A stretch of 64,000 bases of DNA from Ignavibacteriota bacterium (GTDB taxonomy: Bacteria; Bacteroidota; Ignavibacteria; Palsa-1295). The stretch spans positions 16,496 through 80,495 of the forward strand of contig PLYO01000022.1 in assembly GCA_003151825.1 (NCBI GenBank). The letters are read 5' to 3'. Positions 37,936-47,500 of this stretch are shown in pieces. A program made the position numbers and the translations under genes. Numbering within the stretch: position 1 is the first letter of the stretch; each line of letters opens with the position of its first letter. A model generated the notes under the pieces. The model was not told where the DNA came from. It saw only the letters and a list, made by a program, of their open reading frames with translations, and ran no database searches.

Positions 37936-39909
37936 TCAGGCGGGAATATAAATATCGAATCGCGCCCCTTTATTGAGTTCGCTGGTTGCGGTGATGATAC
38001 CGTTGTGGTTCTCCACGATTTTTTTTACGATGGCCAGCCCGATGCCCGTGCCGGCGAATTCTTCTTTGTCGTGCAGTTTTTGGAATACTTCAAAAATGCG
38101 CTCGTTGAATTTGGGTTCGAATCCGATGCCGTTATCGGTCACGGCGATGTGGCAATATTTTTTATCGGGTGAAAGCTTTTCGTTTTTTAACTGACTGCCC
38201 GTTTCGATCGTACTCGTTATTTTGATGTGGGGCGGTATCTGAGGAACGGAAAATTTGAGCGCGTTACCAATCAAGTTCAGCATCAGCTGCCGGAACTGAA
38301 ACCGGATGACATTGACCGGGCATAGTTCCACGGCTTCGATGACGGCGTGTTTTTCCTCGATGCTGTCTTTTAGTTCCGTTTTTACTTCTTCGATGATGAC
38401 GTTGAGATCGGTGTTGACAAATATTCGCTCGGCCGTATTGACGCGAGAAAATGCGAGCAAATCTTCGATGAGCGTTTGCATCCGTTTCGCGGATTCCTGG
38501 ATGCGGCGGAAAAACTCTTTGCCTTTATCGGTAAGGTTGGCGCTCTCATTTTCAGCAATGCGGCTCACGAAGGTTTGTATTTTGCGCAGCGGTTCCTGCA
38601 GATCGTGGCTCGATACGTAGGTAAATGCAAGAAGCTCTTTGTTGGCTATGCTTAACTCCTCAGCCCGCTTTTCTTTTTCGTTGTTTTGGAAGGCGAGTTC
38701 TTTGTTTGCAATATTCAACTCCGCCGCGCGTTTTTCTTTCTCATCGTTTTGAAACGCGAGTTCTTCGTTAGCGATGATTAGCTCGGCTGCTCGTTTTTCT
38801 TTCTCCGCCGCTCGTTTTTCTTTCTCGTCGTTTTGAAAGGCAAGCTCCTCGTTCGCAACGATGAGTTCCGCAGCACGTTTTTCTTTTTCATCGTTTTGAT
38901 AGGCCAATTCGATGTTCGCAATGTTCAGCTCGGCGGCGCGTTTTTCTTTCTCATGGTTTTGAAAGGCCAGCTCGATGTTCGCAATATTTAGCTCCGCCGC
39001 CCGTTTTTCTTTTACCTGATTTTGAATGGCAAGCTCTTTGTTGGCGACGACCAACTCTTCCGCCCGTTTTTCTTTCTGATCGTTTTGAAAAGCAAGTTCT
39101 TTATTCGCAATGCTGAGTTCGGCTGCGCGTTTTTCTTTCTCCTTGTTTTGAAACGCCAGTTCTTTGTTCGCAACGCTTAACTCTGCTGCTCGTTTTTCTT
39201 TTTCGGTGTTTTGGAACGCGAGTTCCTTGTTGGCCACGCCCAATTCCGCCGCGCGTTTTTCTTTCTCGTCGTTTTGATACGCAAGCTCGATGTTCGCAAT
39301 GTTTAATTCCGCAGCTCGTTTTTCCTTCTCCGTGTTTTGGAACGCAAGTTCCTCGTTCGCAACGACGAGTTCCGCCGCGCGTTTTTCCTTGACCTGGTTT
39401 TGATAGGCAAGTTCTTTATTAGCAATGACTAACTCTTCAGCGCGTTTTTCTTTCTGATCGTTTTGAAAGGCGAGTTCTTTATTGGCAATGCCAAGCTCGG
39501 CTGCTCGTTTTTCTTTCTCTTTGTTTTGGAACGCAAGTTCCTTGTTTGCAATGCCTAACTCGGCCGCGCGCTTTTCTTTCTCTTCGTCTTGAAACGCGAG
39601 TTCTTTGTTGGCAATGCCAAGCTCCGCCGCGCGCTTTTCCTTCTCGTCGTTCTGAAAAGCAAGTTCTTTGTTGGCGATATTTAGTTCCGCCGCTCGTTTG
39701 GCTTTCTCTTTATTTTGGAACGCAAGTTCTTTGTTGGCAATGATGAGCTCCGCCGCTCGCTTTGCTTTCTCATCATTTTGGAATGCAAGCTCTTTATTGG
39801 CAATAATCAACTTATCCGATTTCTGGCTTCTCGCCAAATCTTTTTTTGTGGCGGCAAGCGCCGGTAGGTGAAACAGGCTGGTGGGTTTCGTCAATTTTGT
39901 TGTTTTCAT
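37936..39909 (-). CDS. Coiled-coil histidine kinase with 18 tandem repeats
   Basis: The 657-residue kinase has a short N-terminus without signal or membrane helix, then a repeat array at residues 34-418, then HisKA (SSHDLQEPLRKI, phospho-acceptor His435) and HATPase_c (N box LIGNALKF with Asn549, G1 DNGIGF near 592, G2 GTGIGLAIV at 620-628). Each repeat is 21 residues (three heptads) of the pattern IANKELAFQN-x-EKEKRAAEL; unit 16 has a seven-residue insertion. There is no PAS, GAF or other sensor, so the coiled coil may itself relay signals from a partner, or bundle kinases. It overlaps the upstream response-regulator gene by four bases. Confidence 0.92.
   Translation of the reverse strand: MKTTKLTKPTSLFHLPALAATKKDLARSQKSDKLIIANKELAFQNDEKAKRAAELIIANKELAFQNKEKAKRAAELNIANKELAFQNDEKEKRAAELGIANKELAFQDEEKEKRAAELGIANKELAFQNKEKEKRAAELGIANKELAFQNDQKEKRAEELVIANKELAYQNQVKEKRAAELVVANEELAFQNTEKEKRAAELNIANIELAYQNDEKEKRAAELGVANKELAFQNTEKEKRAAELSVANKELAFQNKEKEKRAAELSIANKELAFQNDQKEKRAEELVVANKELAIQNQVKEKRAAELNIANIELAFQNHEKEKRAAELNIANIELAYQNDEKEKRAAELIVANEELAFQNDEKEKRAAEKEKRAAELIIANEELAFQNDEKEKRAAELNIANKELAFQNNEKEKRAEELSIANKELLAFTYVSSHDLQEPLRKIQTFVSRIAENESANLTDKGKEFFRRIQESAKRMQTLIEDLLAFSRVNTAERIFVNTDLNVIIEEVKTELKDSIEEKHAVIEAVELCPVNVIRFQFRQLMLNLIGNALKFSVPQIPPHIKITSTIETGSQLKNEKLSPDKKYCHIAVTDNGIGFEPKFNERIFEVFQKLHDKEEFAGTGIGLAIVKKIVENHNGIITATSELNKGARFDIYIPA
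38656..39810 (-). repeat. 63-bp tandem repeat array in kinase gene
   Basis: Eighteen in-frame units of 63 bases plus a 21-base insertion. Units 5-7 and 11-13 match as blocks (KEK, DQK, QVK variants in order), showing that the array grew partly by duplication of six-unit segments. Confidence 0.9.
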
Positions 39910-40379
39910 AATGGTATGGTCTCTAAATCTCCTTTGATAACAAAGTTTTCTTTGGCCGGCTGTGTCATGTTTTCATCCGTTGCAAGAATCAGCGCCTGAT
40001 AAATTACTTTTTTGAGCTGCGAAAATTCCGCCGGCTTGCGGATGTAATAGTGCGCTCCTTTTTTGTAGAGCAAGTTTGCCACATCCTGCTCGAACGACGT
40101 GGAAAAAATAATGACGGGAAGCTTTGACAATTTTTCGTCTTGCTTTAATTCCGATAAGACCTCGAAACCGTTTTTGCGCGGCATGTTGAGATCCAGAAAA
40201 AGGACATGCGGAGGAGGCGGCTCGAATTTTGCTTCTTCGAGTAATTGCATAAGCTGCTCGCCATCATGCACGGTGGTAAGTTTTGCCGTTATCGGCAGTT
40301 CTTCTAATGCCTCTTTAAAAAAGAGGCAATCGTCTTTGTCGTCATCGGCCAGAAGAAGAATAACAGGATTTGGCATCAT
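39906..40379 (-). CDS. CheY-like response regulator (Rcp1 type)
   Basis: A 157-residue single-domain receiver. Acidic pocket ADDDKDD (residues 11-17), phosphorylation site Asp63 in VLFLDLNMPRKNG, switch Ser/Thr in IIFSTSF and conserved Lys115 in YYIRKPAEF. It has the longer insertions typical of Rcp1-like regulators and no output domain. The gene ends inside the kinase start (ATGA-type four-base overlap), so the two proteins are likely made together and act as a pair. Start may be the second ATG at 40376. Confidence 0.92.
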   Translation of the reverse strand: MMPNPVILLLADDDKDDCLFFKEALEELPITAKLTTVHDGEQLMQLLEEAKFEPPPPHVLFLDLNMPRKNGFEVLSELKQDEKLSKLPVIIFSTSFEQDVANLLYKKGAHYYIRKPAEFSQLKKVIYQALILATDENMTQPAKENFVIKGDLETIPL

Positions 40380-40418
40380 TTTTAGAATTTAAAAAATCGT
40401 TTGTCTTTGAAATAATAG

Positions 40419-41699
40419 TTACCGTTCGTTATAGGGCTCCAGTAATTGCGCGAGCGCCGGGTTCTTCCGTATTTCCGGCTGCCCATTAAGCCACTCTTCC
40501 GGTATGGGCGCCAGACCGTCCGCAACATCCTGATTCATTTTGTTTTCCGAGGAATTCCTCACGTAGCGTGCGAATAACGTTCGATATTTATCCCTGACTT
40601 CATCTTCTTGCCGTATTCGGGCCCGTTCTTCATCCCGGAGCAGTTCCCGTCTTTCCCGTTCGTCGCTTCGTTCTTCCTGAATGCGCAACCGTTCATCGAG
40701 CGCGGCCCATCGTTTTTCTTCTTTATTTTCCTTGATGTGCCGAGCTTCCAGGTCGTCAGAGACTAAGCCTTTTCGCATCACTTCACCTTCCTCTTTAACG
40801 TCTTTGACCTGCTGAGCAACGACGAGTCTTTCTTCCGAGGCTAATTCCACGCTTTCTTTCTGAAGCCGGAGCGACTCATTCAATAACTCCCATCGTTCAT
40901 TTTCTTTTTGATCTTTCAAGTCCCGCGCTTTCAGATCGTCTAACGCCAATCCGATGCGCACTACTTCCCGTTCGTCTTTCACATCCTTCACTTGTTGGGC
41001 AAGTAAGATTCTTTCCTCGGAGGCTAATTTCCCTGTTTCTTTCTGAAGGCGAAGCGACTCGTTGAGTGAATCCCAGCGTTTATCCTCTTTCAGATCCTTG
41101 ACATGCCGGGCTTCGAGGTCGTCGGAAACTAATCCTTTTCGCATCACTTCCCCTTCCTCTTTAATATCTTTAATCTGCTGAGCAACGAGCAGTCGTTCTT
41201 CGGAGGCTAATTCGACGGTTTCGTTCTGAAGGCGGAGCGACTCATTCAACAGTTCCCAGCGGTCATTTTCCTTTTGGTCTTTTACCCCTCGCGCTTTCAA
41301 GTCACCGGAGGCAACCTCTTGAAGCCGCACGACTTCCTGCTCATCTTTTTGTTCCTTGGCTTTCTGGGCCTTCAAATCTCCACGTGCCACGTCCTGTTGA
41401 TGGGCCGCTTCGATCGCTTCCCGTCGCCGTATGCGTGGAGCGCGGGCGAGCGTAATAAGGTAAAGAGCAACCGTCGGCGCTACCACTACAATGGCTGCGG
41501 TAAGCAGCGCTCGCTGCACGATGGAATCCATCCCCATCGTGAAGAGATAGTTGTAGATGAAGAGGGATGACGTTAACGTAATACCGATCCCTTTTACTAA
41601 AAAGCTTGTCGGAAAAAACTTATGCGCGATCGTGAACAAACTATGACGTTTGCCCGGCATCAATGTGGGGAGTGGCCGTTCCTGCCATTTTAGCGACAT
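40419..41699 (-). CDS. Membrane-anchored coiled-coil protein with 61-residue repeats
   Basis: A 426-residue protein with two N-terminal membrane helices (about 30-55 and 62-85; FIYNYLFTMGMDSI, LLTAAIVVVAPTVALYLITLA) followed by a long charged coiled coil. Three 61-residue repeats and a partial fourth are visible, each with RWELLNESLRLQ, ELASEERLLVAQQ-type and VKD/KEEGEVMRKGL segments. The end (PIPEEWLNGQPEIRKNPALAQ) is different. Its first 85 residues match the short protein at 55219-55548. It sits directly upstream of the receiver/kinase pair, so it could be a membrane partner of the coiled-coil kinase; this is inference. Confidence 0.75.
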   Translation of the reverse strand: MSLKWQERPLPTLMPGKRHSLFTIAHKFFPTSFLVKGIGITLTSSLFIYNYLFTMGMDSIVQRALLTAAIVVVAPTVALYLITLARAPRIRRREAIEAAHQQDVARGDLKAQKAKEQKDEQEVVRLQEVASGDLKARGVKDQKENDRWELLNESLRLQNETVELASEERLLVAQQIKDIKEEGEVMRKGLVSDDLEARHVKDLKEDKRWDSLNESLRLQKETGKLASEERILLAQQVKDVKDEREVVRIGLALDDLKARDLKDQKENERWELLNESLRLQKESVELASEERLVVAQQVKDVKEEGEVMRKGLVSDDLEARHIKENKEEKRWAALDERLRIQEERSDERERRELLRDEERARIRQEDEVRDKYRTLFARYVRNSSENKMNQDVADGLAPIPEEWLNGQPEIRKNPALAQLLEPYNER

Positions 41700-41735
41700 G
41701 GTTTTTTAGTATAAAGTCTTTTTAATAAGTTGCAA

Positions 41736-41759
41736 AAGCTCCACCATAGGGCGGAGCTT
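41736..41759 (-). terminator. Hairpin after disordered-protein gene (copy A)
   Basis: Arms AAGCTCCACC and GGCGGAGCTT close a four-base ATAG loop, followed on the minus strand by TTTTGC. The matching site at 55585-55608 keeps the structure with base changes in the stem, which supports a real RNA hairpin, probably a terminator. Confidence 0.6.
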
Positions 41760-41895
41760 ATTGCATTTTGTCGCAAGTCTCCACCCAGGATTGCTCTGAG
41801 ACGGAGAGAGTGGAAACGGTCAAACGTTACGTTCAAACCACTTCCAATTCCCGCGACAAAATGAACGATGTAAAATAGTCGTCCGCCACGCTACG

Positions 41896-42180
41896 TTAGC
41901 GGGCTGTGACATCTTTATTTTCTTTTACGACGTCGTTCTTTTTCGTCTCACTTGTCTGATCTCCGCCGACGCTCTGCGGCGCCGAATTGCTACTCGATCC
42001 CGAGTTGCTGTTCGATCCCGAGTTGCGATTCGATCCTGAGTTGCTGTTCGATCCCGAATTACTCTTCGAGTCCGAATTGCTTTGCGGCGCAGAGGATTTC
42101 TGGCCGTTGCTGGATGAGGAAGTGCTCGGATTCGACGACGCACTTGCGATGGGTGTCGATGTTGAGTTCGAATTATTCAT
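41896..42180 (-). CDS. Ser/Asn-rich disordered protein (intact copy)
   Basis: The frame is open to 42333 but I start at ATG 42180 because ATGAATAATTC and its upstream hairpin are conserved in three other genes here. The 94-residue product has no signal peptide and consists mostly of SNSGSN-type repeats, ending in a charged tail KKNDVVKENKDVTAR. It should be intrinsically disordered. Three degenerate relatives (52113, 54227 and 55712 regions) share the tail. Such hydrophilic proteins are often stress-related, but the function is unknown. Confidence 0.6.
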   Translation of the reverse strand: MNNSNSTSTPIASASSNPSTSSSSNGQKSSAPQSNSDSKSNSGSNSNSGSNRNSGSNSNSGSSSNSAPQSVGGDQTSETKKNDVVKENKDVTAR

Positions 42181-42199
42181 TGTATGGTTTTTTATAAGA

Positions 42200-42221
42200 G
42201 AGCACACTTTATTGCGTACTC
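42200..42221 (-). promoter_or_regulatory. Conserved leader hairpin, copy A
   Basis: On the minus strand GAGTACGC pairs with GTGTGCTC around a six-base loop, 20 bases before ATG 42180. A variant with compensating changes precedes the paralogue at 56008. Confidence 0.5.
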
Positions 42222-42241
42222 TAAAAAGTTGGTAGCATGTG

Positions 42242-42760
42242 CTATGGATAAAACCGTATTCCCAGAGCAACATCAAGCCCAACACCCGATGGCGAGAGCC
42301 CGATGAGCGGTCCAATCCCGAAAAATATTTCAAGCGGGGTTCGTGCTGGAATGACGTTCAGCCCGAACATCACGCGAACTCCTATTCCTACCCCATTGTC
42401 GCCGCGATCAAATTCCCGTCCGCCGTAGATGCCGTTTCCATTGCCGAAAGCAAGCGCGAGTCCCGGTCCAGCGTACATTCTTACAATGCGGCTCTGAAAT
42501 GGATCGAAATGCCAGAGGTAATCGGCATCGAGTCGAGTCGGACCGAAGTCCGACTCGCCAATGTCGAATGTCAATGCGTTTACGGGATTGATCCAGAGCT
42601 TCACGGTTGCTCCCAGGGGATCAATCAGAACCAGGCCAAAGCCGAAGGTTCTTCCATCGGGTCCCTGCGCGCGGCATTCGTTCGAGCCAAGCGTAAGAGC
42701 TAATAACCCGACAGCCAGAAGCTTCGCATTCTTTAGAATGAATGTTTTTATATAATTCAT
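42242..42760 (-). CDS. Small outer-membrane beta-barrel protein
   Basis: A 172-residue exported protein: signal peptide (LLAVGLLALTLGSNECRAQ), then Gly/aromatic strands (FGFGLVLIDPLGATVKLWI, MYAGPGLALAFGNG, GVGIGVRVMFGLNVIPA, VGLDVALGIRFYP) ending in an aromatic residue, as in eight-stranded barrels. It lies between the disordered-protein gene and OmpA gene on the same strand. No specific family recognised. Confidence 0.65.
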   Translation of the reverse strand: MNYIKTFILKNAKLLAVGLLALTLGSNECRAQGPDGRTFGFGLVLIDPLGATVKLWINPVNALTFDIGESDFGPTRLDADYLWHFDPFQSRIVRMYAGPGLALAFGNGNGIYGGREFDRGDNGVGIGVRVMFGLNVIPARTPLEIFFGIGPLIGLSPSGVGLDVALGIRFYP

Positions 42761-42785
42761 TTCTTAAGAATGAAAGTAACTTTGT

Positions 42786-44078
42786 TTACTGACAGGCCTG
42801 GACGACCATCACGGAAATGCGGCGGTTCTGCGCGCGCTCGGTCTCGAGCACGGAAGCCGATACGTCCGTTCGTTCGCGGACAGCCGGGCGGGTATCGCCA
42901 TATCCAACCGTGCGGGTAATCTTGTCAGGGCTTACCCCTTGCGCGATCAGCCAGTCATGAATACGCGTCGCGCGCCGTTCGGACAGATCCTGATTATGCT
43001 CGTGCGTTCCTTCCTCGCTCGCATATCCCTGAACCTCGACTTTGAGATTCGGGCATTGCTCCACCAACGCCTTGATATGGTAGAGATTGCCCATATTGTT
43101 CGGCTCCGCGTTGTTGAATTGATCGGTATTCACGATAAAGAGCGTTCCCGGGAAGTTGAATATCGTGTTGATCTTCGGATTATTCAAATACACGGTGTCC
43201 GTCGGGCTTTGGAAATAGATCGTATCGATGTGATAGACATTGTTCGTCGTGTAGGTATTGTTGTTAATGGTCGTACCCCCCGACGTGGGCGCTGCGGCCG
43301 GTGCCTCGGGCGCGAAGATGTAATAACTGAATCCGACACCAAAGGTCAGGAATGCGTCCTGGCGGTAGCTGCTATTACCAACTTGGGTTGCTCCATTAGC
43401 TTGGGCAGTAGCAGAAGCAGTATTGCCGCTGGAGTAATCGTCAAGCCAATCGGTCCCGGTCAAATGCATCAAGAGCTTACCGTTGAATGTGATTTTCGGA
43501 GAAAGAAACATTTCGAAACCTACTCCGAAGATACCGCCAATCCCATTCTTGCTGTAGGCGCCAGCGGCGTTGCCTTCCAATGGAGCCGGAGCCACATCAT
43601 CGGGTTCGAAGTTAAGCGCTTCTATTCCGGCCATCACGTACGGGACAAAAGTCTGGTCAGGAAATACGTTATACGATAGCGCGAGATCCCATCCGCCGAC
43701 TCGAGTATGGTTCATCGAACCGACAGTTCCGCCGTCGCTGCCGGCGCTGGTGCCGGGGGGGATGGAGGAGGGGGTGCGGCCAAAGAGATTGGTCTCATTG
43801 GTAATCATTGCTGGCGTGGTTTTCCACCCCAGCACCCCGCCATTATAGGCCGCGTGCAAGGAGAGATAATCCATGATATTCCACCGGATGAATGCTTCGC
43901 CCTGGATGCCGAAGTGGCTGTCCGTATAATTACCGTAGTATTTATTAAGGCCGCCATCGACGCCGAACGCGATGGTGCCCGCTACGTCCTGGGCTTGAGC
44001 TTTTACGCTCATTAAGCCGAGCACACCGATTATGAGCAGCGCGAGGCTGCGATTTTTTAGATTGTTTAGGTTTTTCAC
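42786..44078 (-). CDS. OmpA family outer-membrane protein (copy A)
   Basis: A 430-residue protein with signal peptide (LALLIIGVLGLMSVKAQAQ), an N-terminal barrel of about 230 residues (GVDGGLNKYYGNYTDSHFG, DYLSLHAAYNGGVLGW, FVPYVMAGIEALNFEPDD) and a C-terminal OmpA peptidoglycan-binding domain (310-430; GYASEEGTHEHNQDLSERRATRIHDWL, RTVGYGDTRPA, AQNRRISVMV). It ties the outer membrane to the cell wall. It is transcribed from composite stress promoter copy 2. A close paralogue lies at 59402-60682, and a chimeric relic carries its 3' end. Confidence 0.92.
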   Translation of the reverse strand: MKNLNNLKNRSLALLIIGVLGLMSVKAQAQDVAGTIAFGVDGGLNKYYGNYTDSHFGIQGEAFIRWNIMDYLSLHAAYNGGVLGWKTTPAMITNETNLFGRTPSSIPPGTSAGSDGGTVGSMNHTRVGGWDLALSYNVFPDQTFVPYVMAGIEALNFEPDDVAPAPLEGNAAGAYSKNGIGGIFGVGFEMFLSPKITFNGKLLMHLTGTDWLDDYSSGNTASATAQANGATQVGNSSYRQDAFLTFGVGFSYYIFAPEAPAAAPTSGGTTINNNTYTTNNVYHIDTIYFQSPTDTVYLNNPKINTIFNFPGTLFIVNTDQFNNAEPNNMGNLYHIKALVEQCPNLKVEVQGYASEEGTHEHNQDLSERRATRIHDWLIAQGVSPDKITRTVGYGDTRPAVRERTDVSASVLETERAQNRRISVMVVQACQ

Positions 44079-44172
44079 GATTGTTTGTTGTTAAATGGTT
44101 TGAATAAGCACTGCGCGTTTGAAGACGCAAGCCAAGAACTTTTGAGAAAGCTGTTCTCATAATTCTCTGGTA

Positions 44173-44242
44173 CAAAGTTACGGAATGTAATTTAGGAAAG
44201 TGTTACAAAATTTTGGAAAAAAGTTACATGATTCACACATTT
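44173..44242 (-). promoter_or_regulatory. Composite stress promoter, copy 2 (OmpA A)
   Basis: Read on the minus strand: GTGTGAAT, TGTAAC twice 21 bp apart (GTTACA at 44223 and 44202 on plus), then TAACTTTG (44180-44173), about 95 bases before the OmpA start at 44078. Confidence 0.8.
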
Positions 44243-44266
44243 TTGGATTCGCGCTTTTGGGGGCTT

Positions 44267-44416
44267 TTAGACCACCCTCCGGCCCTGAATTATGCGAACG
44301 AGCACCATCACCACGGCGATGACGAGTAAAATATGAAGTAATCCACCCATCGTATAGGCTGTTATCATTCCAAGCAGCCAGAGCAGAAGTACGATTACGA
44401 TAATAGTAGTAAACAT
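44267..44416 (-). CDS. lmo0937-family mini membrane protein (copy A)
   Basis: A 49-residue frame from ATG 44416 to TAA at 44267-44269. It opens MFTTIIVIVLLLWLLGM and continues AYTMGGLLHILLVIAVVMV, ending LVRIIQGRRVV: two closely packed membrane helices with a basic C-terminal tail. This matches the lmo0937 family of tiny membrane proteins often seen with stress genes. The second copy at 56087-56236 differs mostly by conservative or silent changes, showing selection on the protein. Confidence 0.8.
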   Translation of the reverse strand: MFTTIIVIVLLLWLLGMITAYTMGGLLHILLVIAVVMVLVRIIQGRRVV

Positions 44417-44472
44417 GAAAATATTCTCGAAAAAAGTGATTGTGTATTCTTATATTCCCGTATCCGTCAGCC

Positions 44473-44504
44473 GTTAGCCATCGGCGAATATGCCAATGGC
44501 TAAC
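44473..44504. terminator. Hairpin downstream of DUF3494 gene
   Basis: GTTAGCCATCGG and CCAATGGCTAAC pair with one mismatch around an eight-base loop, 16 bases past the T9SS gene stop. The same stem follows the T9SS gene at 56338. No strong T-run, so transcription end or mRNA 3' stabiliser. Confidence 0.5.
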
Positions 44505-44519
44505 GCGCCTCAGGATTCC

Positions 44520-47500
44520 TTACCTAACTACGTTCATCCGACCGTTCAGCCTGGTCGATCCGGCTACCAGCGTGTAAGTATAGACGCCACCCGAAAGCTG
44601 CGCTGTGTTGAATGGAATGTTGTGCTCGCCGGCGTCGAAGGTCTGCGATGTTTCGCTGATCTGACGCCCGAGATTATCGCTCACGATGAGCGTAACGTCG
44701 CTTCGAACGGGGAGCACGAAGTCGATCGTCGTGGTTTGCTCGGTGACCGGATTCGGATAATTCGAAATCGAATATCCGTCCATGGTTGCGTCCGAAGCTA
44801 CGGATGCAAGCGAGCCAATCGAGAATTGGATAGAGGTTGCAGTCATATTAATTGAGTCCGTGCTTGTGACACGAATATTGACCTGTTTGTGGTAACCCGT
44901 ATCCGTTAGCCATGTGGTAGAGTTCGGCGATGGGAGGGTGACCAGAACCGTTCCGATGTTGCTCCATGTGGCCATATTATCGAGCGAATACTCAACATCG
45001 ACGGATTTGCCGATGGGCGCAGTGAACGTCCAACTAATTCCGAGCGACTTGTTATTACCGATGTTGTTCTTACTATCCAACCCGCTCAAAGTAAGTAAAT
45101 TGATAGAACCCTTGCCCGGCGTAAACGTGATCGTGAATAATCCGCTTGTGCCGACAACTCCATTGGAATCCGTGATGCGAACGAGCGCCTGGGTCGTGGC
45201 TACGTTCGGCACCAGTGCCCAGGGAAAGGTTAGCGATTCGGAGTTCATCGAGCCGATCGAGCTCCAGTTAGCGCCGTCATCGAGCGAATACTCCAACGTC
45301 TTTTGCGCAGTGACATTCGTGTCGGTAAAGACGATCTGGTAGTTGGCCTTCCCGCCTGCGATCACTTCATTCATTGCCGGATTTACGATGACAATACTTC
45401 CAGGGATTGGTTTCTTCGAGATGATGAAAATGCCGCTCTTCCCGGTAACACCATTCGAGTCCGTGATGCTGATAACAGCCTGTGTCGAAGCGGTATCCGG
45501 AACGTTCCAGAGATAGATGAAGCCATTCGTGGTATCTTTGCCGATTATCTGAAACGAACCGCCATTGAGCGATAACGCAAAAGTCTTCTTCGCTGCGATA
45601 CTTGTTCCCGTCCAGGTGATCTGATACGCTTGCGTACCGCCAACGATGCTCTCCCCTGCTGCAGGAGTGACGACGACGATCGCAGGTATCTTGCTGGAAA
45701 GAATCGTAAATACGCCGCTTTTTCCCGTAACGCCATTCGAGTCCGTGATGCTGATAACAGCCTGTGTCGAAGCGGTATCCGGAACATTCCAGCTATAGGC
45801 GAATACGTTTGCTGTAATGGTGCCGATTGTCTGAAACGGACCGCCATTGAGCGATAACGCAAAAGTCTTCTTCGCTGCGATACTTGTTCCCGTCCATGTG
45901 ATCTGATACGCTTGCGTACCGCCAACGATGCTCTCTCCTGCTGCGGGATGCGTGACGACGATCGCAGCGATCTTGTTGGAAAGAAGCGTAAACATGCCGC
46001 TCATTCCGGTAATACCATTTGAATCGGTGATGCTAATCATAGCCTTCGTCGAAACCGTATCGGGAACATTCCAGAGATAGGTAAAGCCATTCGTGGTATC
46101 TTTGCCGATCGTGATCCACGTCTTTCCGCTATCGAGCGAATACGCAAAGGTCTTTATATGATTAAGTCCGGTGCCCGTCCAGGTAATCGTATCATGTAAC
46201 GTACCTTCGGTGATCAAAACGCCGGCCGCAGGGTTAACGACCGTGATTTTGCTCGATCGAAGCGTAAATACGCCGCTCATTCCGGTAACGCCATTCGAAT
46301 CGGTGATGCGGATCATCGCCTTCGTCGAAACGGAATTCGGAACATTCCAGAGATAGGTGAAACCAATCGTGGTATCTTTGCCGATCGTGGTCCACGTCAG
46401 ACCGCTATCGAGCGAATAGGCAAAGGTCTTTATATGATTAAGTCCGGTGCCCGTCCACTTGATCGTATCGTTTAACGTGCCTTCCGTGATTAAGGCGCCG
46501 GCCGCAGGAGCAATGACGGAGATCGATCGGATCGTAAATACGCCGCTCATTCCGGTCACGCCGTTCGAATCGGTGATGCGAATAACAGCCTTTGCAGAAC
46601 CCGTATTCGGAACATTCCAGAGATAGGTGAAGCCATTCGTGGTATCTTTGCCGATCGTGGTCCATGTCAGGCCGCTATCGAGCGAATACGCAAACGTCTT
46701 TATATGATTAAGTCCGGTACCCGTCCAGGTGATCGTATCGTGTAACATACCTCCCGTGATCAAGGCGCCCGCCGCAGGGGCGACGACGATGATCTTGTTC
46801 GCTATGATCTTAAAGATTCCGCTCACGCCGCTCAGGTTATTCGAATCGGTGACGCGAACTAATGCTTTCGTCGAAGTCGTGTCCGGAACATTCCAAAGAT
46901 AAAATAACGAAGCGGTACTGATGGAAGCGATCGTGGTCCATGTGTGCCCGGTATCGAGCGAATATTGGATCGTCTTCCCTAAGGCGATGCCCGTACCTGT
47001 CCATTTGATCGTATCGTGTAGCGTCCCGCTTAGGATGGAGTCCCCGGAGGCGGGTTTAGTAACGGTAAGATTGTTCGTGCCCGCCTGACCCGTGTCATTG
47101 GAGATTGACATGTGGTTTGCCGCCAGAGCAATCTGACCGGCGGTGGTGAGCGCCCTGCCAGTGAGTGTGGATTGACCAAGGAAGATAATTGCGCCGCCCG
47201 CGACGATCGTCCCCGTGAAGGTCGCGCTATCGTGTACCGTTACCGCGCCACCGACGAACCAATAGACATTGCCCGCGCGCGCGTTGTTCTCCAGCAACAT
47301 GTGCGTCCCTGAGGCCACGGAGAGCGCCCCGGTGCCGTGCCCGCTGCCGATGTTGACGATAAAGATCGCCGCCGAATCGCCCTGAGCATTGAATGTGACG
47401 TTCCCGCCTGTCGTCGAAGCGGCATCAGTTTGATACACGCCGGGAGTGAACGTGACGTTCGTGATTGTGACGTTGGTTACCGTGCCGGCTTGCAGGCTGT

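Noticed and set aside
38656..39810. Regular repeats that could suggest a CRISPR array
   Set aside because: Units are 63 bp, contiguous without spacers, and keep a reading frame through the kinase.
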